In this document: positions 46,755 to 57,095 of the stretch, one piece after another
Numbering within the stretch: position 1 is the stretch's first letter
Layout: the number at the start of each line of letters is the position of its first letter
From: Shewanella fidelis ATCC BAA-318
Lineage (GTDB): Bacteria > Pseudomonadota > Gammaproteobacteria > Enterobacterales > Shewanellaceae
NCBI RefSeq assembly: GCF_000518605.1
Contig: NZ_JADX01000011.1
Coordinates: 207,738-271,737 of the forward strand
Direction: 5' to 3'
Length of the DNA: 64,000 nt
The notes under the pieces: model-generated
Seen by the model: only the letters and a program-made list of their open reading frames with translations
The model's database searches: none
What the model was told of the DNA's origin: nothing
Program-made: the position numbers and the translations under genes

Positions 46755-48356
46755 TTACTTCACCTCAGGTGGTGTTGTAAATGAGTGATACGGCGCAGGA
46801 CTGGCAATTGTCCATTCAAGACCTTCAGCCCCTTCCCAAGGCTTGTCCGGTGCCTTTTCGCCACCTCGAATACATTTGATCACCACAGCTAAGAAAATCA
46901 GTTGTGATAAGCCAAAGGCAAACCCGCCAATAGAGACAATCTGGTTTACATCGGCAAATTGGATAGCATAGTCAGGTATACGTCTAGGCATACCAGCAAG
47001 CCCAAGGAAATGCATCGGGAAGAATAGAACATTGACTGAAATTACCGAACACCAAAAATGCCAGCGGCCAAGGGTCTCGCTATACATATGGCCTGTCCAT
47101 TTGGGCAGCCAGTAGTATGCTGCGGCCATAATCGAGAAGATAGCACCACTCACTAATACATAGTGGAAATGTGCCACGACAAAGTAGGTATCATGGTATT
47201 GGAAATCAGCCGGAGTAATCGCTAGCATCAAGCCGGAGAAGCCACCTATGGTAAATAAAATAATGAATGCCACGGCAAATAGCATAGGGGTTTCAAAGGT
47301 AATTGAGCCACGCCACATGGTTGCTACCCAGTTAAAGACTTTAACGCCAGTTGGAACGGCAATTAGCATGGTGCAGTACATAAAGAACAGCTCTGCAAAT
47401 ACCGGCATCCCCGTGGTAAACATATGGTGAGCCCATACTAGAAAGGATAAAATGGCGATACTTGCTGTGGCATAAACCATTGACGCATAGCCGAATAATG
47501 GTTTTCGGCTAAAGGCCGGTACAATCGCAGAGATGATACCGAATGACGGTAAAATCATAATGTAGACTTCAGGGTGGCCGAAGAACCAGAAAATATGCTG
47601 GAACATCACAGGATCACCACCACCGGCTGCATCAAAGAAGCTGGTGGCAAAGTACTTATCGGTAAGCACCATAGTGACTACACCCGCAAGCACAGGCATT
47701 ACCGCAATTAATAAAAATGCGGTAATCAGCCAAGTCCAAACAAACAGCGGAAGTTTCATCCATGTCATGCCCGGTGCGCGCATATTGACGATAGTCACTA
47801 CAACGTTAATCGCCCCCATAATCGAGCTTATACCCATAATGTGGACAGCAAACACAAACAGAGCCGTACTATCAGGGCTATAGGTTGTCGACAGTGGCGC
47901 ATAGAAGGTCCAACCAAAGTTAGGTCCGCCACCTTCCATAAACAGTGAGCTTAGTAAGATTGAAAAAGCAAAAGGTAAAATCCAAAAGCTCCAGTTATTC
48001 ATACGTGGTAGCGCCATATCTGGTGCGCCAATCATCATAGGAATTAACCAGTTCGCTAAGCCGGTAAAGGCCGGCATTACAGCGCCAAATACCATGATTA
48101 AGCCATGGACTGTGGTCATTTGGTTAAAAAAGTTGGGCTCTACAAGTTGTAATCCCGGTTGAAATAACTCGGCGCGGATCACCATAGCCATGGCGCCACC
48201 AGTTAAAAACATAATAAAACTAAACCATAAATACAGCGTACCAATATCTTTATGGTTAGTGGTTAAAACCCAGCGCATTAGGCCTTTCGGCGCACCATGA
48301 TGATGGTCATCATGGTCATTTTGAGCGATAGATGGATCTTGTGTCATTGTGCTCAT
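46755..48356 (-). CDS. ctaD: Cytochrome c oxidase subunit I
   Basis: 533 residues, twelve helices. Seen: TTVHGLIMVFG (heme a ligand), WFFGHPEVYIMILPSFG (CuB histidine cross-linked to tyrosine, the end of the K channel), WAHHMFTTG (two CuB histidines), and VVAHFHYVLVSGA (heme a3 and heme a ligands). It reduces O2 and pumps protons. Located between ctaC and ctaG in a tightly packed operon. Confidence 0.97.
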   Translation of the reverse strand: MSTMTQDPSIAQNDHDDHHHGAPKGLMRWVLTTNHKDIGTLYLWFSFIMFLTGGAMAMVIRAELFQPGLQLVEPNFFNQMTTVHGLIMVFGAVMPAFTGLANWLIPMMIGAPDMALPRMNNWSFWILPFAFSILLSSLFMEGGGPNFGWTFYAPLSTTYSPDSTALFVFAVHIMGISSIMGAINVVVTIVNMRAPGMTWMKLPLFVWTWLITAFLLIAVMPVLAGVVTMVLTDKYFATSFFDAAGGGDPVMFQHIFWFFGHPEVYIMILPSFGIISAIVPAFSRKPLFGYASMVYATASIAILSFLVWAHHMFTTGMPVFAELFFMYCTMLIAVPTGVKVFNWVATMWRGSITFETPMLFAVAFIILFTIGGFSGLMLAITPADFQYHDTYFVVAHFHYVLVSGAIFSIMAAAYYWLPKWTGHMYSETLGRWHFWCSVISVNVLFFPMHFLGLAGMPRRIPDYAIQFADVNQIVSIGGFAFGLSQLIFLAVVIKCIRGGEKAPDKPWEGAEGLEWTIASPAPYHSFTTPPEVK

Positions 48357-48365
48357 GTTAACCCC

Positions 48366-49931
48366 CTACTTTCCGTGACCATCAACATCGGTTGCTTGTA
48401 CAGCATCGCCAGAGTTATTGCCCCAAGCATTGCGCTCAAAGGTAATCACCGCTGCAATCTCTTGTGGCGTTAGCTGTTGACCAAAAGCCTGCATAGCAGT
48501 GCCAGGTTTACCGTTAATCACCATCTCAAGGTGATCGGTCACAGGTCCTTTGATTATTGGGCTGCCAACGAGTGAAGGGAATGCTGGTGGTAAGCCGGTT
48601 CCAGTTGCCTGATGGCAAGCGGCGCAGCTGGTCATATAGACTTTCTCGCCCATGGTCATTAATTCATCCATAGTTAAGTCATCTAATACGACGGCAGGTT
48701 TGATGACAGCTTCGGTTTGCTCGGTCGCAGGAAGCGTTGCAGGCAAAGTAGTTGCTGTGCTTGTGCTGTTATCGGTGGCTGCACTGTTATTTGAATTAGC
48801 GTCAGAGTCTGAGGCGGCATTACTGTTGATATCTGCCGCTTGTACAGCATCACCAGAGTCATTACCCCAAGCGTTACGCTCATAGGTCACTACTGCTGCT
48901 ATTTCAGTTGCAGTAAGCTGTTGTGAAAATGCCTGCATGGCAGTACCGGGCTTGCCGTTAACGACAATATCAATATGGCCAGCGACAGGCCCTTTAATTA
49001 ATGGACTGCCAATGAGTGATGGGAATACGCCTGGTAGACCTGCGCCATTAGGTTGGTGACAAGCCGCGCAGCGGGCTAAATACACTTGTTCACCTTGAGT
49101 CATTAGCTCATCCATGGTGAGCGTTTTTGATAGTGCTGCTTGGGCTTCTGCTTCGGCTTTGCTTGCCTCTAACTGTTGTGCAACTAACCAAGCATCAAAA
49201 TCTTCTTCTGATAGTGCTTCAACCACAATTGGCATAAAGCCATGGTCTTTTCCGCAAAGTTCCGCACATTGGCCACGGTATACACCCGGCTTATCAATTT
49301 TAGTCCAAGCTTCGTTAATAAATCCGGGGTTAGCATCTTTTTTAACCGCAAATGCAGGTACCCACCAAGAGTGGATCACATCATCAGATGTCATTAAAAA
49401 GCGTACTTTACGATTAATCGGCAAAACCAGTGGTTTATCTACCTCAAGTAGATAGTGTTCGCCTTTAGCTTGTTGGCCATCTATTTGCTCTCTAGGCGTC
49501 GACAGTAGGCTGAAAAATTCAATGTCTTTATCAAAATAGCTGTAATGCCACTTCCATTGTGAGCCTGTTACCTTGATGGTGAGATCCGCATTACTTGGAT
49601 CTTCCATTGCGATTAAGGTCTTGGTAGCAGGAATTGCCATACCGATAAGAATAAGAAATGGCACGACCGTCCACAGGATCTCAACTTTGGTACTTTCATG
49701 AAAATTGGCGGCGACTGCGCCTTTGGATTTGCGATGGTTAATCATGGCGTAAATCATTACGCCAAATACGACGACACCAATAGCACAACAGATGTACAAG
49801 ATAATCATGTGCAGGTTATAAACCTGCTCACTAATATCAGTCACACCTTGCGTCATGTTAAGTGGCATCTCTGATGCAACAAGCGCGGGTGAAAATAATA
49901 ACACCAGCACACAATACAACAATTGCTTCAC
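48366..49931 (-). CDS. ctaC: Cytochrome c oxidase subunit II with two fused cytochrome c domains
   Basis: 521 residues: signal peptide, two membrane helices, a CuA domain (WVPAFAVKKDANPGF, then GQCAELCGKDHGFM with both CuA cysteines), a helical linker, and two heme-c domains, each with CAACH (CAACHQPNGAGLPGVFPSL and CAACHQATGTGLPPAFPSL). The two domains are joined by a Ser/Asn/Thr-rich linker and are a tandem duplication. It accepts electrons from a soluble or membrane cytochrome c. First gene of the cox operon. Confidence 0.96.
   Translation of the reverse strand: MKQLLYCVLVLLFSPALVASEMPLNMTQGVTDISEQVYNLHMIILYICCAIGVVVFGVMIYAMINHRKSKGAVAANFHESTKVEILWTVVPFLILIGMAIPATKTLIAMEDPSNADLTIKVTGSQWKWHYSYFDKDIEFFSLLSTPREQIDGQQAKGEHYLLEVDKPLVLPINRKVRFLMTSDDVIHSWWVPAFAVKKDANPGFINEAWTKIDKPGVYRGQCAELCGKDHGFMPIVVEALSEEDFDAWLVAQQLEASKAEAEAQAALSKTLTMDELMTQGEQVYLARCAACHQPNGAGLPGVFPSLIGSPLIKGPVAGHIDIVVNGKPGTAMQAFSQQLTATEIAAVVTYERNAWGNDSGDAVQAADINSNAASDSDANSNNSAATDNSTSTATTLPATLPATEQTEAVIKPAVVLDDLTMDELMTMGEKVYMTSCAACHQATGTGLPPAFPSLVGSPIIKGPVTDHLEMVINGKPGTAMQAFGQQLTPQEIAAVITFERNAWGNNSGDAVQATDVDGHGK
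48387..49121 (-). repeat. Intragenic duplication of the cytochrome c domain in ctaC
   Basis: Two units of 97 codons (48831–49121 and about 48387–48677) with the same start (LTMDELMT), heme site and end (RNAWGN-SGDAVQA-D). No codon insertions or deletions are needed to align them, and roughly two thirds or more of residues agree. They are separated by a 51-codon linker. Confidence 0.9.
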
Positions 49932-50172
49932 TAGACTTCTCCTCTGTCAACAAGACAAAGAAGAGTCACACAGTAAGTCTCTGCTCTATGTAAACTCTTC
50001 AGTTCCCAAAAAAGCAACGATGACTTCAAAGTGCGCGAGTGGTATGTCAATTTCTCGATAACGATTTGAGTTACGGAATCGACTATTGTTTATTCAGTAT
50101 TGGTTACTGGTTAGTGTCACCACATTGGCACTTACGGCTGAAATATATCAGGCCGACTTCAGTCTATATAAG

Positions 50173-50188
50173 CTGTTACAGGTAACAG
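50173..50188. promoter_or_regulatory. LexA-box-like palindrome upstream of ctaC
   Basis: CTGTTAC-AG-GTAACAG is a perfect 16-bp palindrome that fits CTGT-N8-ACAG, but its centre lacks the usual alternating AT. It may instead bind an unrelated regulator of the cox operon. Confidence 0.35.
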
Positions 50189-50276
50189 TTACCCATCAAT
50201 AAAGACTGACTACTAAATCGTTCGGATATAACAAAATATCGTTGTTATAGCTCTAACACTACTTGGTGTTTAAATA

Positions 50277-50290
50277 TTGATCAAGATCAC
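50277..50290. promoter_or_regulatory. CRP/FNR-like site upstream of the cox operon
   Basis: TTGATCAAGATCAC: one perfect FNR half-site (TTGAT) and one with a single deviation (ATCAC). Oxygen or catabolite control of an oxidase operon is plausible. It is about 350 bp from the ctaC start, so the link is uncertain. Confidence 0.4.
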
Positions 50291-50320
50291 TTTTCAAATG
50301 ATTTGCCGAAAGGGGGAAAT

Positions 50321-50348
50321 AAAAAAGCTCTCATGCGAGAGCTTTTTT
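50321..50348. terminator. Terminator of lexA–sulA
   Basis: AAAAAAGCTCTC/GAGAGCTTTTTT perfect 12-bp stem with 4-base loop, with T runs on both strands. Confidence 0.92.
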
Positions 50349-50404
50349 ATAGCAATATTTCTGTACTAGAAAGAATGAATTAGCATAACAGCCACTAATA
50401 ATGA

Positions 50405-50941
50405 CTAGTGAATGCCTCCAAACAGTGACGCTTGTGAAAAAGCATTATCCTGTATGTTAATTGCGCTGCTTGGTAAGTGACCATTTACATTTTCATGGTT
50501 ATTGTCAGTGGTGTTTTCAATAATTATTCCTGCAGCGCGAGCACTTTTAGCGACAATTTGTAAGCGTCTACTATCACGGGCATCTAACGCTGAAGTCCAA
50601 GTGATAACGGCACTGGAAGTACCACTCATCAGTGCCTTTTCCATGGCCCACAATGTTTCTACTTCGTCTTTGGCATGGACTAATAAAATTCTGTCCATGC
50701 GTACACCTGCTGCTGCAAGCATTTGCTTATAACCGATATTAGGCGGGCTAATTAGTACGATCCAGCGCCCCTGTTGACTTAACTGCGACAACTGAGTGCT
50801 AATCTGTTTTAGCTCGTCACGACCTTGAGTTTGGCTGCTCATGGTGGTGATATCATTTATCGTGTTGTTTGCCATGGTAGTCGATGGCAGATCTTGCCAA
50901 AGTCCAGGGTGACGCGGGCTCGTGCCAATTAGTTTGTTCAT
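50405..50941 (-). CDS. sulA: SulA cell-division inhibitor
   Basis: About 178 residues of the SulA/RecA-like fold: [68 protein letters not shown]. It blocks FtsZ assembly during DNA damage. The ATG at 50941 follows GGAG at 7-base spacing and overlaps the lexA stop in an ATGA, so it is translationally coupled to lexA; a TTG at 50947 is the only longer start. In E. coli sulA stands alone; here it shares the lexA promoter. Confidence 0.92.
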   Translation of the reverse strand: MNKLIGTSPRHPGLWQDLPSTTMANNTINDITTMSSQTQGRDELKQISTQLSQLSQQGRWIVLISPPNIGYKQMLAAAGVRMDRILLVHAKDEVETLWAMEKALMSGTSSAVITWTSALDARDSRRLQIVAKSARAAGIIIENTTDNNHENVNGHLPSSAINIQDNAFSQASLFGGIH

Positions 50942-51558
50942 TGCCAATCTCCGTTACGGATCACGCCTACGGCTAGCCCTTCAATACTTAGGCTCTGGTT
51001 TGCGAGATCTACCTCAATAGGTGAGTAATCTTCATTTTCTGCATGTAAGAAAACTTTATTACCCTTTTTCTCAAAACGCTTAACGGTAACGTCATCTTCA
51101 ACTCGGGCGACAACGACTTGTCCATTTCGTGCTTGCTCAACCTTGTGTACGGCGAGTAAGTCACCTTCAAGAATACCGATGTTCTTCATACTGTCACCGC
51201 GAACTCTCAATAGAAAGTCAGCAGCAGGGCGGAACATAGCTGGGTCAACTTGGTAGTGCTGTTCAACATGCTCTTGCGCCAAAATGGGTTCACCTGCGGC
51301 GACTTGACCAATAAGCGGTAAACCTAATTCGGCTTCTTCAGTCTCTTCTTGGGTTAACTTTATACCGCGAGAAGTGCCCGGCATGATTTCAATACAGCCT
51401 TTCTTAGCCAGTGCTTTTAAGTGCTCTTCGGCAGCGTTGGCAGATTTAAAGCCTAAACGTCTTGCGATCTCGGCACGGGTAGGTGGCATGCCAGTGTCAG
51501 CAATATTGCGTTTAATTAGCTCTAAAATTTCAGCTTGGCGTGGTGTAAGTGGTCTCAT
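50938..51558 (-). CDS. lexA: LexA SOS repressor
   Basis: 206 residues: winged helix-turn-helix ([50 protein letters not shown]), self-cleavage site A88-G89 in QVAAGEP, nucleophile S123 in RVRGDSMKN and K160 in DDVTVKRF. It represses SOS genes until RecA stimulates cleavage. Two SOS boxes lie directly upstream. Confidence 0.97.
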   Translation of the reverse strand: MRPLTPRQAEILELIKRNIADTGMPPTRAEIARRLGFKSANAAEEHLKALAKKGCIEIMPGTSRGIKLTQEETEEAELGLPLIGQVAAGEPILAQEHVEQHYQVDPAMFRPAADFLLRVRGDSMKNIGILEGDLLAVHKVEQARNGQVVVARVEDDVTVKRFEKKGNKVFLHAENEDYSPIEVDLANQSLSIEGLAVGVIRNGDWQ

Positions 51559-51566
51559 GGTTAACC

Positions 51567-51582
51567 CTGTCTTTCTATACAG
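51567..51582. promoter_or_regulatory. SOS box 1 (LexA operator)
   Basis: CTGT-CTTTCTAT-ACAG, perfect CTGT-N8-ACAG core, 8 bp upstream of the lexA ATG. Confidence 0.88.
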
Positions 51583-51585
51583 TAC

Positions 51586-51601
51586 CTGTCAGTATATACA
51601 G
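51586..51601. promoter_or_regulatory. SOS box 2 (LexA operator)
   Basis: CTGT-CAGTATAT-ACAG, perfect core with an AT-rich centre, 19 bp from box 1 (centre to centre). The pair matches the autoregulated lexA promoters of gammaproteobacteria. Confidence 0.9.
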
Positions 51602-51870
51602 TATTTCTGTGAGTGCAAGTATTAACCAGCTATATTGTAAATATAAGTTAAATCTGAATTTATTAGTGTCGAGATTAATATTGAAGATTAAACTGATATG
51701 AAGGTAATTTAATCCTAGTGAATAATAGATTTATCGCGTTATAACGCTGTAAGTTATTGTTCTATATGTAGACAGCTATGATTGTGGCTCGCTGCAATAG
51801 AATAGCGCAAAGCGTTTAAATTTCTGGTATTCTAGCGCCTTATTAGAAGCGACTAACATTGCATATAAAC

Positions 51871-54294
51871 ATGTCCAAACAAGACTCTCTTTGGTTTAAA
51901 TCTTTACGCTGGATACAGCGCAAATTAGTGCACACGATTGTGGTGCCTCACGATCCATTTGAGGATCTCAATCTTGATCCGAGTAAACCGCTAGCTTACG
52001 TAATGAAAACTGAGTCTGTCAGTGACATTGCTGCATTAAGCGAAATGACAACTAAGCTAGGGTTACCGAGTCCTTATGAAGATCTAGAAGTTAATGGTAT
52101 TAAAGCACCTAGAGTTGTTTGTTTAGAGGGGAGCAAGCCGTTATTTGGTCAGCGCGAAGGTGGTGAGCCTTATCTTGATTGCTTCAAGCGTTTACTTAGT
52201 GTGCATAAGCAAAATCGCGAATTAGATATTCAATTGGTGCCGGTTAGTCTTTACTGGGGGCGTACTCCAGGTAAAGAGGATGACACTATGCGCGCTGCAG
52301 TACTGGAGCGCCAAAACCCAACTTGGTTACGTAAGTGCTTGATGATTTTGTTTTTAGGTCGTCATAACTTTGTACAGTTCTCTAATGCTGTGTCATTGCG
52401 CTATATGGCCGATGAGCACGGTACTGATAAACGTATCGCGCAAAAACTTGCTCGTGTCGCAAGAGTGCATTTCCAGCGTCAGCGTAAGGTGATGACGGGA
52501 CCACAGCTACCTAAACGCCAAGCTTTATTCCATTCGTTACTTAAATCTGACTCTATTACCAAGGCTATTAAAGAAGAAGCGGCAAGCAAGAAGATTTCTG
52601 AGTCGGAAGCTCGCGCGAAAGCGATGGAGTACTTAGATGAAATCGCAGCCGATTACTCTGATAGCTTAGTGCGTATTGCTGAGCGTTTCTTAACATGGCT
52701 TTGGAATAAACTGTACAAAGGCATCAATATCAAAGGTGCTGAGCAGATTAGACAGTTGCATCATGACGGCCATGAAATTGTTTATGTTCCATGCCATCGT
52801 AGTCACATGGACTACCTGTTATTGTCTTACATTCTTTATTATCAAGGCATGGTGCCGCCACATATTGCGGCGGGGATTAACCTTAACTTCTGGCCTGCAG
52901 GCCCGGCATTCCGCCGTGGCGGTGCATTCTTTATTCGTCGTAGTTTTGGTGGTAATAAACTTTATACAGCCGTGTTCCGTGAATATTTAGATCAGTTATT
53001 TACCAAAGGTTATTCAGTGGAGTACTTCACTGAAGGCGGTCGTTCTCGCACCGGGCGTTTGTTAGCACCGAAGACGGGTATGTTAGCTATGACCTTGAAC
53101 AGTGTTCTGCGCGGTGTTGAGCGTCCAGTCACCTTAGTACCGGTATATTTGGGTTACGACCACGTAATGGAAGTGGCGACCTATCATAAAGAGCTAAGTG
53201 GTAAGAAGAAAAAGAAAGAGTCTGTTTGGCAAGTATTTGGTGCTATCCGTAAGTTGGGTAACTTTGGCCAAGGTTATGTTAACTTTGGTGAGCCAATCAC
53301 CCTGCATAGTTTCCTTAATGAGCAAGCACCAAATTGGCGCGAAGAGTTGGCAAATGAACCTGACGCTAAGCCAAGCTGGTTAACACCTGTTGTGAATAAT
53401 CTTGCGAATAAGGTTATGACCAATATTAACGATGCCGCGGCGGTGAGTTCTGTAACGTTAACTAGCATGGTGTTATTGGCATCAGAACAAAATGCGTTAG
53501 AGCGAACTCAGCTTGATAAACAGCTAGATCTGTACTTAACCATTTTAAAAGAGCAGCCTTATACCAGTTACACTTCTGTGCCAGAAGGGACTGGCCACGA
53601 TTTAGTTTCGCAAGGTTTAGAGCTTAAAAAGTTACAGATTGAAAGTGATCCATTAGGCGATATTATCTCTATCGATCCAAGTATTGCCATCACCATGACT
53701 TACTATCGCAATAACATCATACACTTAATGGTATTACCATCTTTGATAGCGGCTTGTTTACTACGCAAAGAAAGCTGCAGTCGTGAAGATGTGATCAGTA
53801 TTGTGAATGATTTTTATCCATTGCTTGAAGCAGAGTTATTCATGGGGATAGATGATCCTGCCGAATACACTAGCAAGATCTTAGATATATTTGTCGCTCA
53901 AGGTTTAGTGGTTGAAGCTGAGCACTTTGAAGTTGTTGATAACAATATTAATCAATTATTACTGTTATCGGGCACGATTAGTGAAACGATGCAGCGTTAT
54001 GCGATTTTGTTTAACTTGCTAGAAGTTAATCCAAATATTGAACGCTCAGAGTTAGAGAAAGATAGTCACCGTCTAGCGCAAAGATTGGGCGCGCTTCACG
54101 GTATTACTGCACCAGAGTTTTACGACAAGAAGCTATACGCTACGCTGAGTGTTAAATTAAAAGAACTAGGTTACCTAGTTGATAGCGAAGGGTGTGCAGA
54201 TATCAAACGAATTAAAGAAAGAGCCAACTTGTTGTTACGCTCGTCAGTAAGACAAACTATCGTCGATAGTGTTCATGCGGAGCAAAAAGCTTAA
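51871..54294 (+). CDS. plsB: Glycerol-3-phosphate 1-O-acyltransferase
   Basis: 807 residues (same as E. coli PlsB) from the ATG at 51871; the longer frame begins with TTG at 51859. Acyltransferase motifs: [20 protein letters not shown] (H-x4-D), [35 protein letters not shown] and [10 protein letters not shown]. It makes the first lysophosphatidic acid of membrane lipid synthesis at the inner membrane. The stop overlaps the start of the permease gene. Confidence 0.97.
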   Translation: MSKQDSLWFKSLRWIQRKLVHTIVVPHDPFEDLNLDPSKPLAYVMKTESVSDIAALSEMTTKLGLPSPYEDLEVNGIKAPRVVCLEGSKPLFGQREGGEPYLDCFKRLLSVHKQNRELDIQLVPVSLYWGRTPGKEDDTMRAAVLERQNPTWLRKCLMILFLGRHNFVQFSNAVSLRYMADEHGTDKRIAQKLARVARVHFQRQRKVMTGPQLPKRQALFHSLLKSDSITKAIKEEAASKKISESEARAKAMEYLDEIAADYSDSLVRIAERFLTWLWNKLYKGINIKGAEQIRQLHHDGHEIVYVPCHRSHMDYLLLSYILYYQGMVPPHIAAGINLNFWPAGPAFRRGGAFFIRRSFGGNKLYTAVFREYLDQLFTKGYSVEYFTEGGRSRTGRLLAPKTGMLAMTLNSVLRGVERPVTLVPVYLGYDHVMEVATYHKELSGKKKKKESVWQVFGAIRKLGNFGQGYVNFGEPITLHSFLNEQAPNWREELANEPDAKPSWLTPVVNNLANKVMTNINDAAAVSSVTLTSMVLLASEQNALERTQLDKQLDLYLTILKEQPYTSYTSVPEGTGHDLVSQGLELKKLQIESDPLGDIISIDPSIAITMTYYRNNIIHLMVLPSLIAACLLRKESCSREDVISIVNDFYPLLEAELFMGIDDPAEYTSKILDIFVAQGLVVEAEHFEVVDNNINQLLLLSGTISETMQRYAILFNLLEVNPNIERSELEKDSHRLAQRLGALHGITAPEFYDKKLYATLSVKLKELGYLVDSEGCADIKRIKERANLLLRSSVRQTIVDSVHAEQKA

Positions 54295-55550
54295 TGGCAA
54301 ATCATATGAATGCAGCGAAAAACAAAGCTGCAGGTAAGTCGCTATTAGGCGGTGCGATGATCATTGCTGGTACAACTGTGGGAGCGGGGATGTTCTCGTT
54401 GCCTGTTGTTGGTGCTGGTATGTGGTTTGGTTATTCAATGCTAATGCTGGCTGCAATTTGGTTTTGTATGTTGGTTTCGGGCTTAATGCTGCTTGAAACC
54501 AATTTACATTTTGAGCCTGGTGCTAGTTTCGATACGTTAACTAAAGAAACATTAGGTCAGTTTTGGCGCTTAGTGAACGGCTTATCGATTACCTTCGTGC
54601 TGTATATTTTGACTTATGCTTATATCAGTGGCGGTGGCTCAATTGTCAATCACAGTCTAGAAGGCTTAGGGATTAATCTACCTCAGAGCATTGCAGGCTT
54701 AGTGTTTGCCGGTGTGCTTGCAGCCATTGTGGTGATTAGCACTAAGGCGGTAGATAGAATTACTACCGTGATGCTTGGCGGTATGATTATCACTTTCTTC
54801 CTTGCTGTCGGTAATCTGTTAATTGATATCGATACCACTAAGCTATTTATGCCTGATGGTGAGCCAAGCTATGCACCGTATTTATTGGCTGCTTTGCCAT
54901 TTGGCTTGGCAAGTTTTGGTTATCACGGTAACGTGCCGAGTTTAGTAAAGTATTACGGTAAAGAGCCAAAGACAATTATTAAGGCATTGTTTATTGGTAC
55001 TTTTATTGCTCTTGTTATCTATAGTTGCTGGTTAGTTGCAACTATGGGCAATATCCCACGTAGTCAATTTATCGATATTATTGCTCAGGGCGGTAATATG
55101 GGCGTGTTAGTGGGTGCCTTGTCTGATGTGATGGCAAGTTCATGGCTCAATACCATGTTGACCCTATTTGCTAACCTAGCCGTTGCTTCATCGTTCTTAG
55201 GGGTTACCTTAGGTTTATTCGATTACTTAGCTGACCTATTTGGCTTTGATGAGTCACGTTCTGGTCGTTTTAAAACGGCTGCAGTGACTTTCATTCCACC
55301 CACAGTGCTTGGGATTTTGTTCCCTAACGGCTTCTTAATTGCGATTGGTTTTGCTGCATTAGCTGCGACTATCTGGGCGGCAATCGTACCAGCTATGATG
55401 GCGTATAAGTCGCGTCAGATGTTTGCTAATAGCGATAGTTTTAGAGTGCCAGGCGGTACACCATTAATTGCAATTGTGATTTTGTTTGGTTTGCTAACAG
55501 GCGCTTGCCATTTACTCGCAATGGCAAAAATACTGCCTGTTTACGGTTAG
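54294..55550 (+). CDS. mtr: Aromatic amino acid permease, Mtr/TyrP family
   Basis: 418 residues, eleven or so helices of the HAAAP family: [22 protein letters not shown], then [59 protein letters not shown], which is closer to E. coli Mtr (tryptophan) than TyrP. It imports an aromatic amino acid with a proton. TAATG overlap with plsB suggests co-transcription, an unusual pairing. The gene ends at a strong terminator. Confidence 0.88.
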   Translation: MANHMNAAKNKAAGKSLLGGAMIIAGTTVGAGMFSLPVVGAGMWFGYSMLMLAAIWFCMLVSGLMLLETNLHFEPGASFDTLTKETLGQFWRLVNGLSITFVLYILTYAYISGGGSIVNHSLEGLGINLPQSIAGLVFAGVLAAIVVISTKAVDRITTVMLGGMIITFFLAVGNLLIDIDTTKLFMPDGEPSYAPYLLAALPFGLASFGYHGNVPSLVKYYGKEPKTIIKALFIGTFIALVIYSCWLVATMGNIPRSQFIDIIAQGGNMGVLVGALSDVMASSWLNTMLTLFANLAVASSFLGVTLGLFDYLADLFGFDESRSGRFKTAAVTFIPPTVLGILFPNGFLIAIGFAALAATIWAAIVPAMMAYKSRQMFANSDSFRVPGGTPLIAIVILFGLLTGACHLLAMAKILPVYG

Positions 55551-55571
55551 GTTTGCAGTTCTGTTTGTGAT

Positions 55572-55598
55572 AAAAGCCTCTTATAAAAGAGGCTTTTT
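55572..55598. terminator. Terminator after mtr
   Basis: AAAAGCCTCTT/AAGAGGCTTTT perfect 11-bp stem with a 4-base loop, T run following. The convergent AraC-type gene ends inside it. Confidence 0.9.
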
Positions 55599-56612
55599 GC
55601 TTTTAAGGTTAAGCTTGGCAAGATATTGAGTCGGGGTTTGCCTGCGAAAACGGGTAAACGAGCGACTAAAGCTATGGCTATTGCTATAACCTAAAAGCAG
55701 CGCGATTTCATCGAGGCTTTTCCCTTCCAGCATATACTTAATCGCCTGATTACAAAGAATATACCCAGAAAGGTAGGTGAAGGTGAAGCCGAGCTTTTGC
55801 AATCGTCTTTGCAGCTGTTGTCGTGAGATCCCAAATAGAGCAGCTACTTTGTCTACGTTTGGTAATCCGTAGTAGCGTGAATAGTTCACCATTTCGTAGA
55901 GTACTTTGGGCGTATCGGTAGGCTGGGGAATATTTAAAAACTTTTCTAGCTGTGATGCCGGTATTGAAGCTGTTAGCGGTTCAGGTTCATACGTGTAATC
56001 ATCTGTTGCCATCAATAAGTCATCAATACTCAGCCAGATCTCAGTTTGAGGCGCGTTCCATACCACTGGACAGCCAAATAACTTTTCGGTTTCTTGTTGC
56101 TGAATAGGCGCGCCGCTTAGTCTGACTTTGAGTAGGTTGTGTTCATTGCCAACATAATGTTTGATGGCGTTAAACAGGGTAAATGCAACTCTAAGCGAAT
56201 CATGCGAGCGTGCTTTACCTATGGCAAAATCATTGCTGTAACACCACTTCAAAATTTTACCTGACTGCTGGGCATAGTAACTGGCTCCAGATTGAAAGCA
56301 ATTGACCCCATGATTAATCCGTCTAAAAGAGATAGCTAAATCGGGAGCACTTAAAAACCAGTTCCCTGGGATCTCTAATCTAGCCAAGGTTAGATGCTGT
56401 GCAATTTTCACCATAAAATCAGCATCACCAGTTAGCTGTTCGATTCGCTCAAACCATTGTGATACTTCAGTGAATGGAATGAGCATCATGCCGTCTTGGA
56501 TCAGTAGTTCAGGGATCTCGAGATCATCGATACTAATGCCATACTTCGCGTCAATGCCTGCGAAAATAGGTGCAACATAGCAAGAACGTATAAAAGCAGT
56601 ATTGAGCAACAT
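55581..56612 (-). CDS. AraC-family transcriptional regulator
   Basis: 343 residues: a large N-terminal domain of the arabinose-binding-like type used by OruR/ArgR-group regulators, and a C-terminal AraC helix-turn-helix pair (KVAALFGISRQQLQRRLQKLGFTFTYL and SLDEIALLLGYSNSHSFSRSFTRFRRQTPTQYL). Divergent from yiaW–yiaV, so it may control that pair. The inducer is unknown. Confidence 0.88.
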   Translation of the reverse strand: MLLNTAFIRSCYVAPIFAGIDAKYGISIDDLEIPELLIQDGMMLIPFTEVSQWFERIEQLTGDADFMVKIAQHLTLARLEIPGNWFLSAPDLAISFRRINHGVNCFQSGASYYAQQSGKILKWCYSNDFAIGKARSHDSLRVAFTLFNAIKHYVGNEHNLLKVRLSGAPIQQQETEKLFGCPVVWNAPQTEIWLSIDDLLMATDDYTYEPEPLTASIPASQLEKFLNIPQPTDTPKVLYEMVNYSRYYGLPNVDKVAALFGISRQQLQRRLQKLGFTFTYLSGYILCNQAIKYMLEGKSLDEIALLLGYSNSHSFSRSFTRFRRQTPTQYLAKLNLKSKKPLL

Positions 56613-56753
56613 AGGCCGAATTCCTCTCTATTTCAACATACCTAATTGAATCATAAATGACGCCTATATGATACATAAGTGTATTTGCTCTTGTTCTAAA
56701 TCAACTTCAAGGCAGACTAGCGCTCCCCATAGTAATTTTCGAGGTCGCAACCT

Positions 56754-57095
56754 ATGAGTTTATTCAGTATGCCGTTCGTGGATTCAAGTGTAGACACAGC
56801 TCTGCATGGTGTGGCCACTGTGGTCATGGTGCTTTCTGTTGCTGCTGCGGCATTTGGTTTTTGGAAGATCCATGAAATGCCAATCAATAAAGCGCATAAG
56901 GAGCAGCATCATCAAATAGGGCTGATCACCGCGCTCACTTGGATTGGTTTTATATGGCATTGGGTATGGGTGATAGCTGTAATGGTGGCTTTTGTTGATG
57001 GCGAAAAAGCACTGCGGCGAATTAGAGACGTTTGGCGTGAAAAAGAAAGCAACGTAAACCAAGCTTCGGCTACTGAGGAGACTAATAATGCTTGA
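56754..57095 (+). CDS. yiaW: YiaW-like DUF3302 inner-membrane protein
   Basis: 113 residues, two or three hydrophobic helices (TALHGVATVVMVLSVAAAAFGFW and GLITALTWIGFIWHWVWVIAVMVAF) and a basic C-terminus. It matches the DUF3302 proteins that precede HlyD-type adaptors (yiaW–yiaV in E. coli). It overlaps yiaV by eight bases. Function unproven. Confidence 0.82.
   Translation: MSLFSMPFVDSSVDTALHGVATVVMVLSVAAAAFGFWKIHEMPINKAHKEQHHQIGLITALTWIGFIWHWVWVIAVMVAFVDGEKALRRIRDVWREKESNVNQASATEETNNA

Larger units (their letters stand above)
49932..50404. promoter_or_regulatory. Region between ctaC and sulA
   Basis: 473 bp with no credible ORF. It includes the ctaC promoter, a LexA-box-like palindrome (50173–50188), a CRP/FNR-like site (50277–50290), a further dyad GATAT-N6-ATATC near 50225 and the sulA terminator (50321–50348). 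Confidence 0.55.
51559..51870. promoter_or_regulatory. Divergent lexA/plsB promoter region
   Basis: 312 bp without a gene. The first 45 bp hold two SOS boxes. The rest is AT-rich and contains the plsB promoter, in which I see no specific operator. The ribosome site of plsB is weak. Confidence 0.6.
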
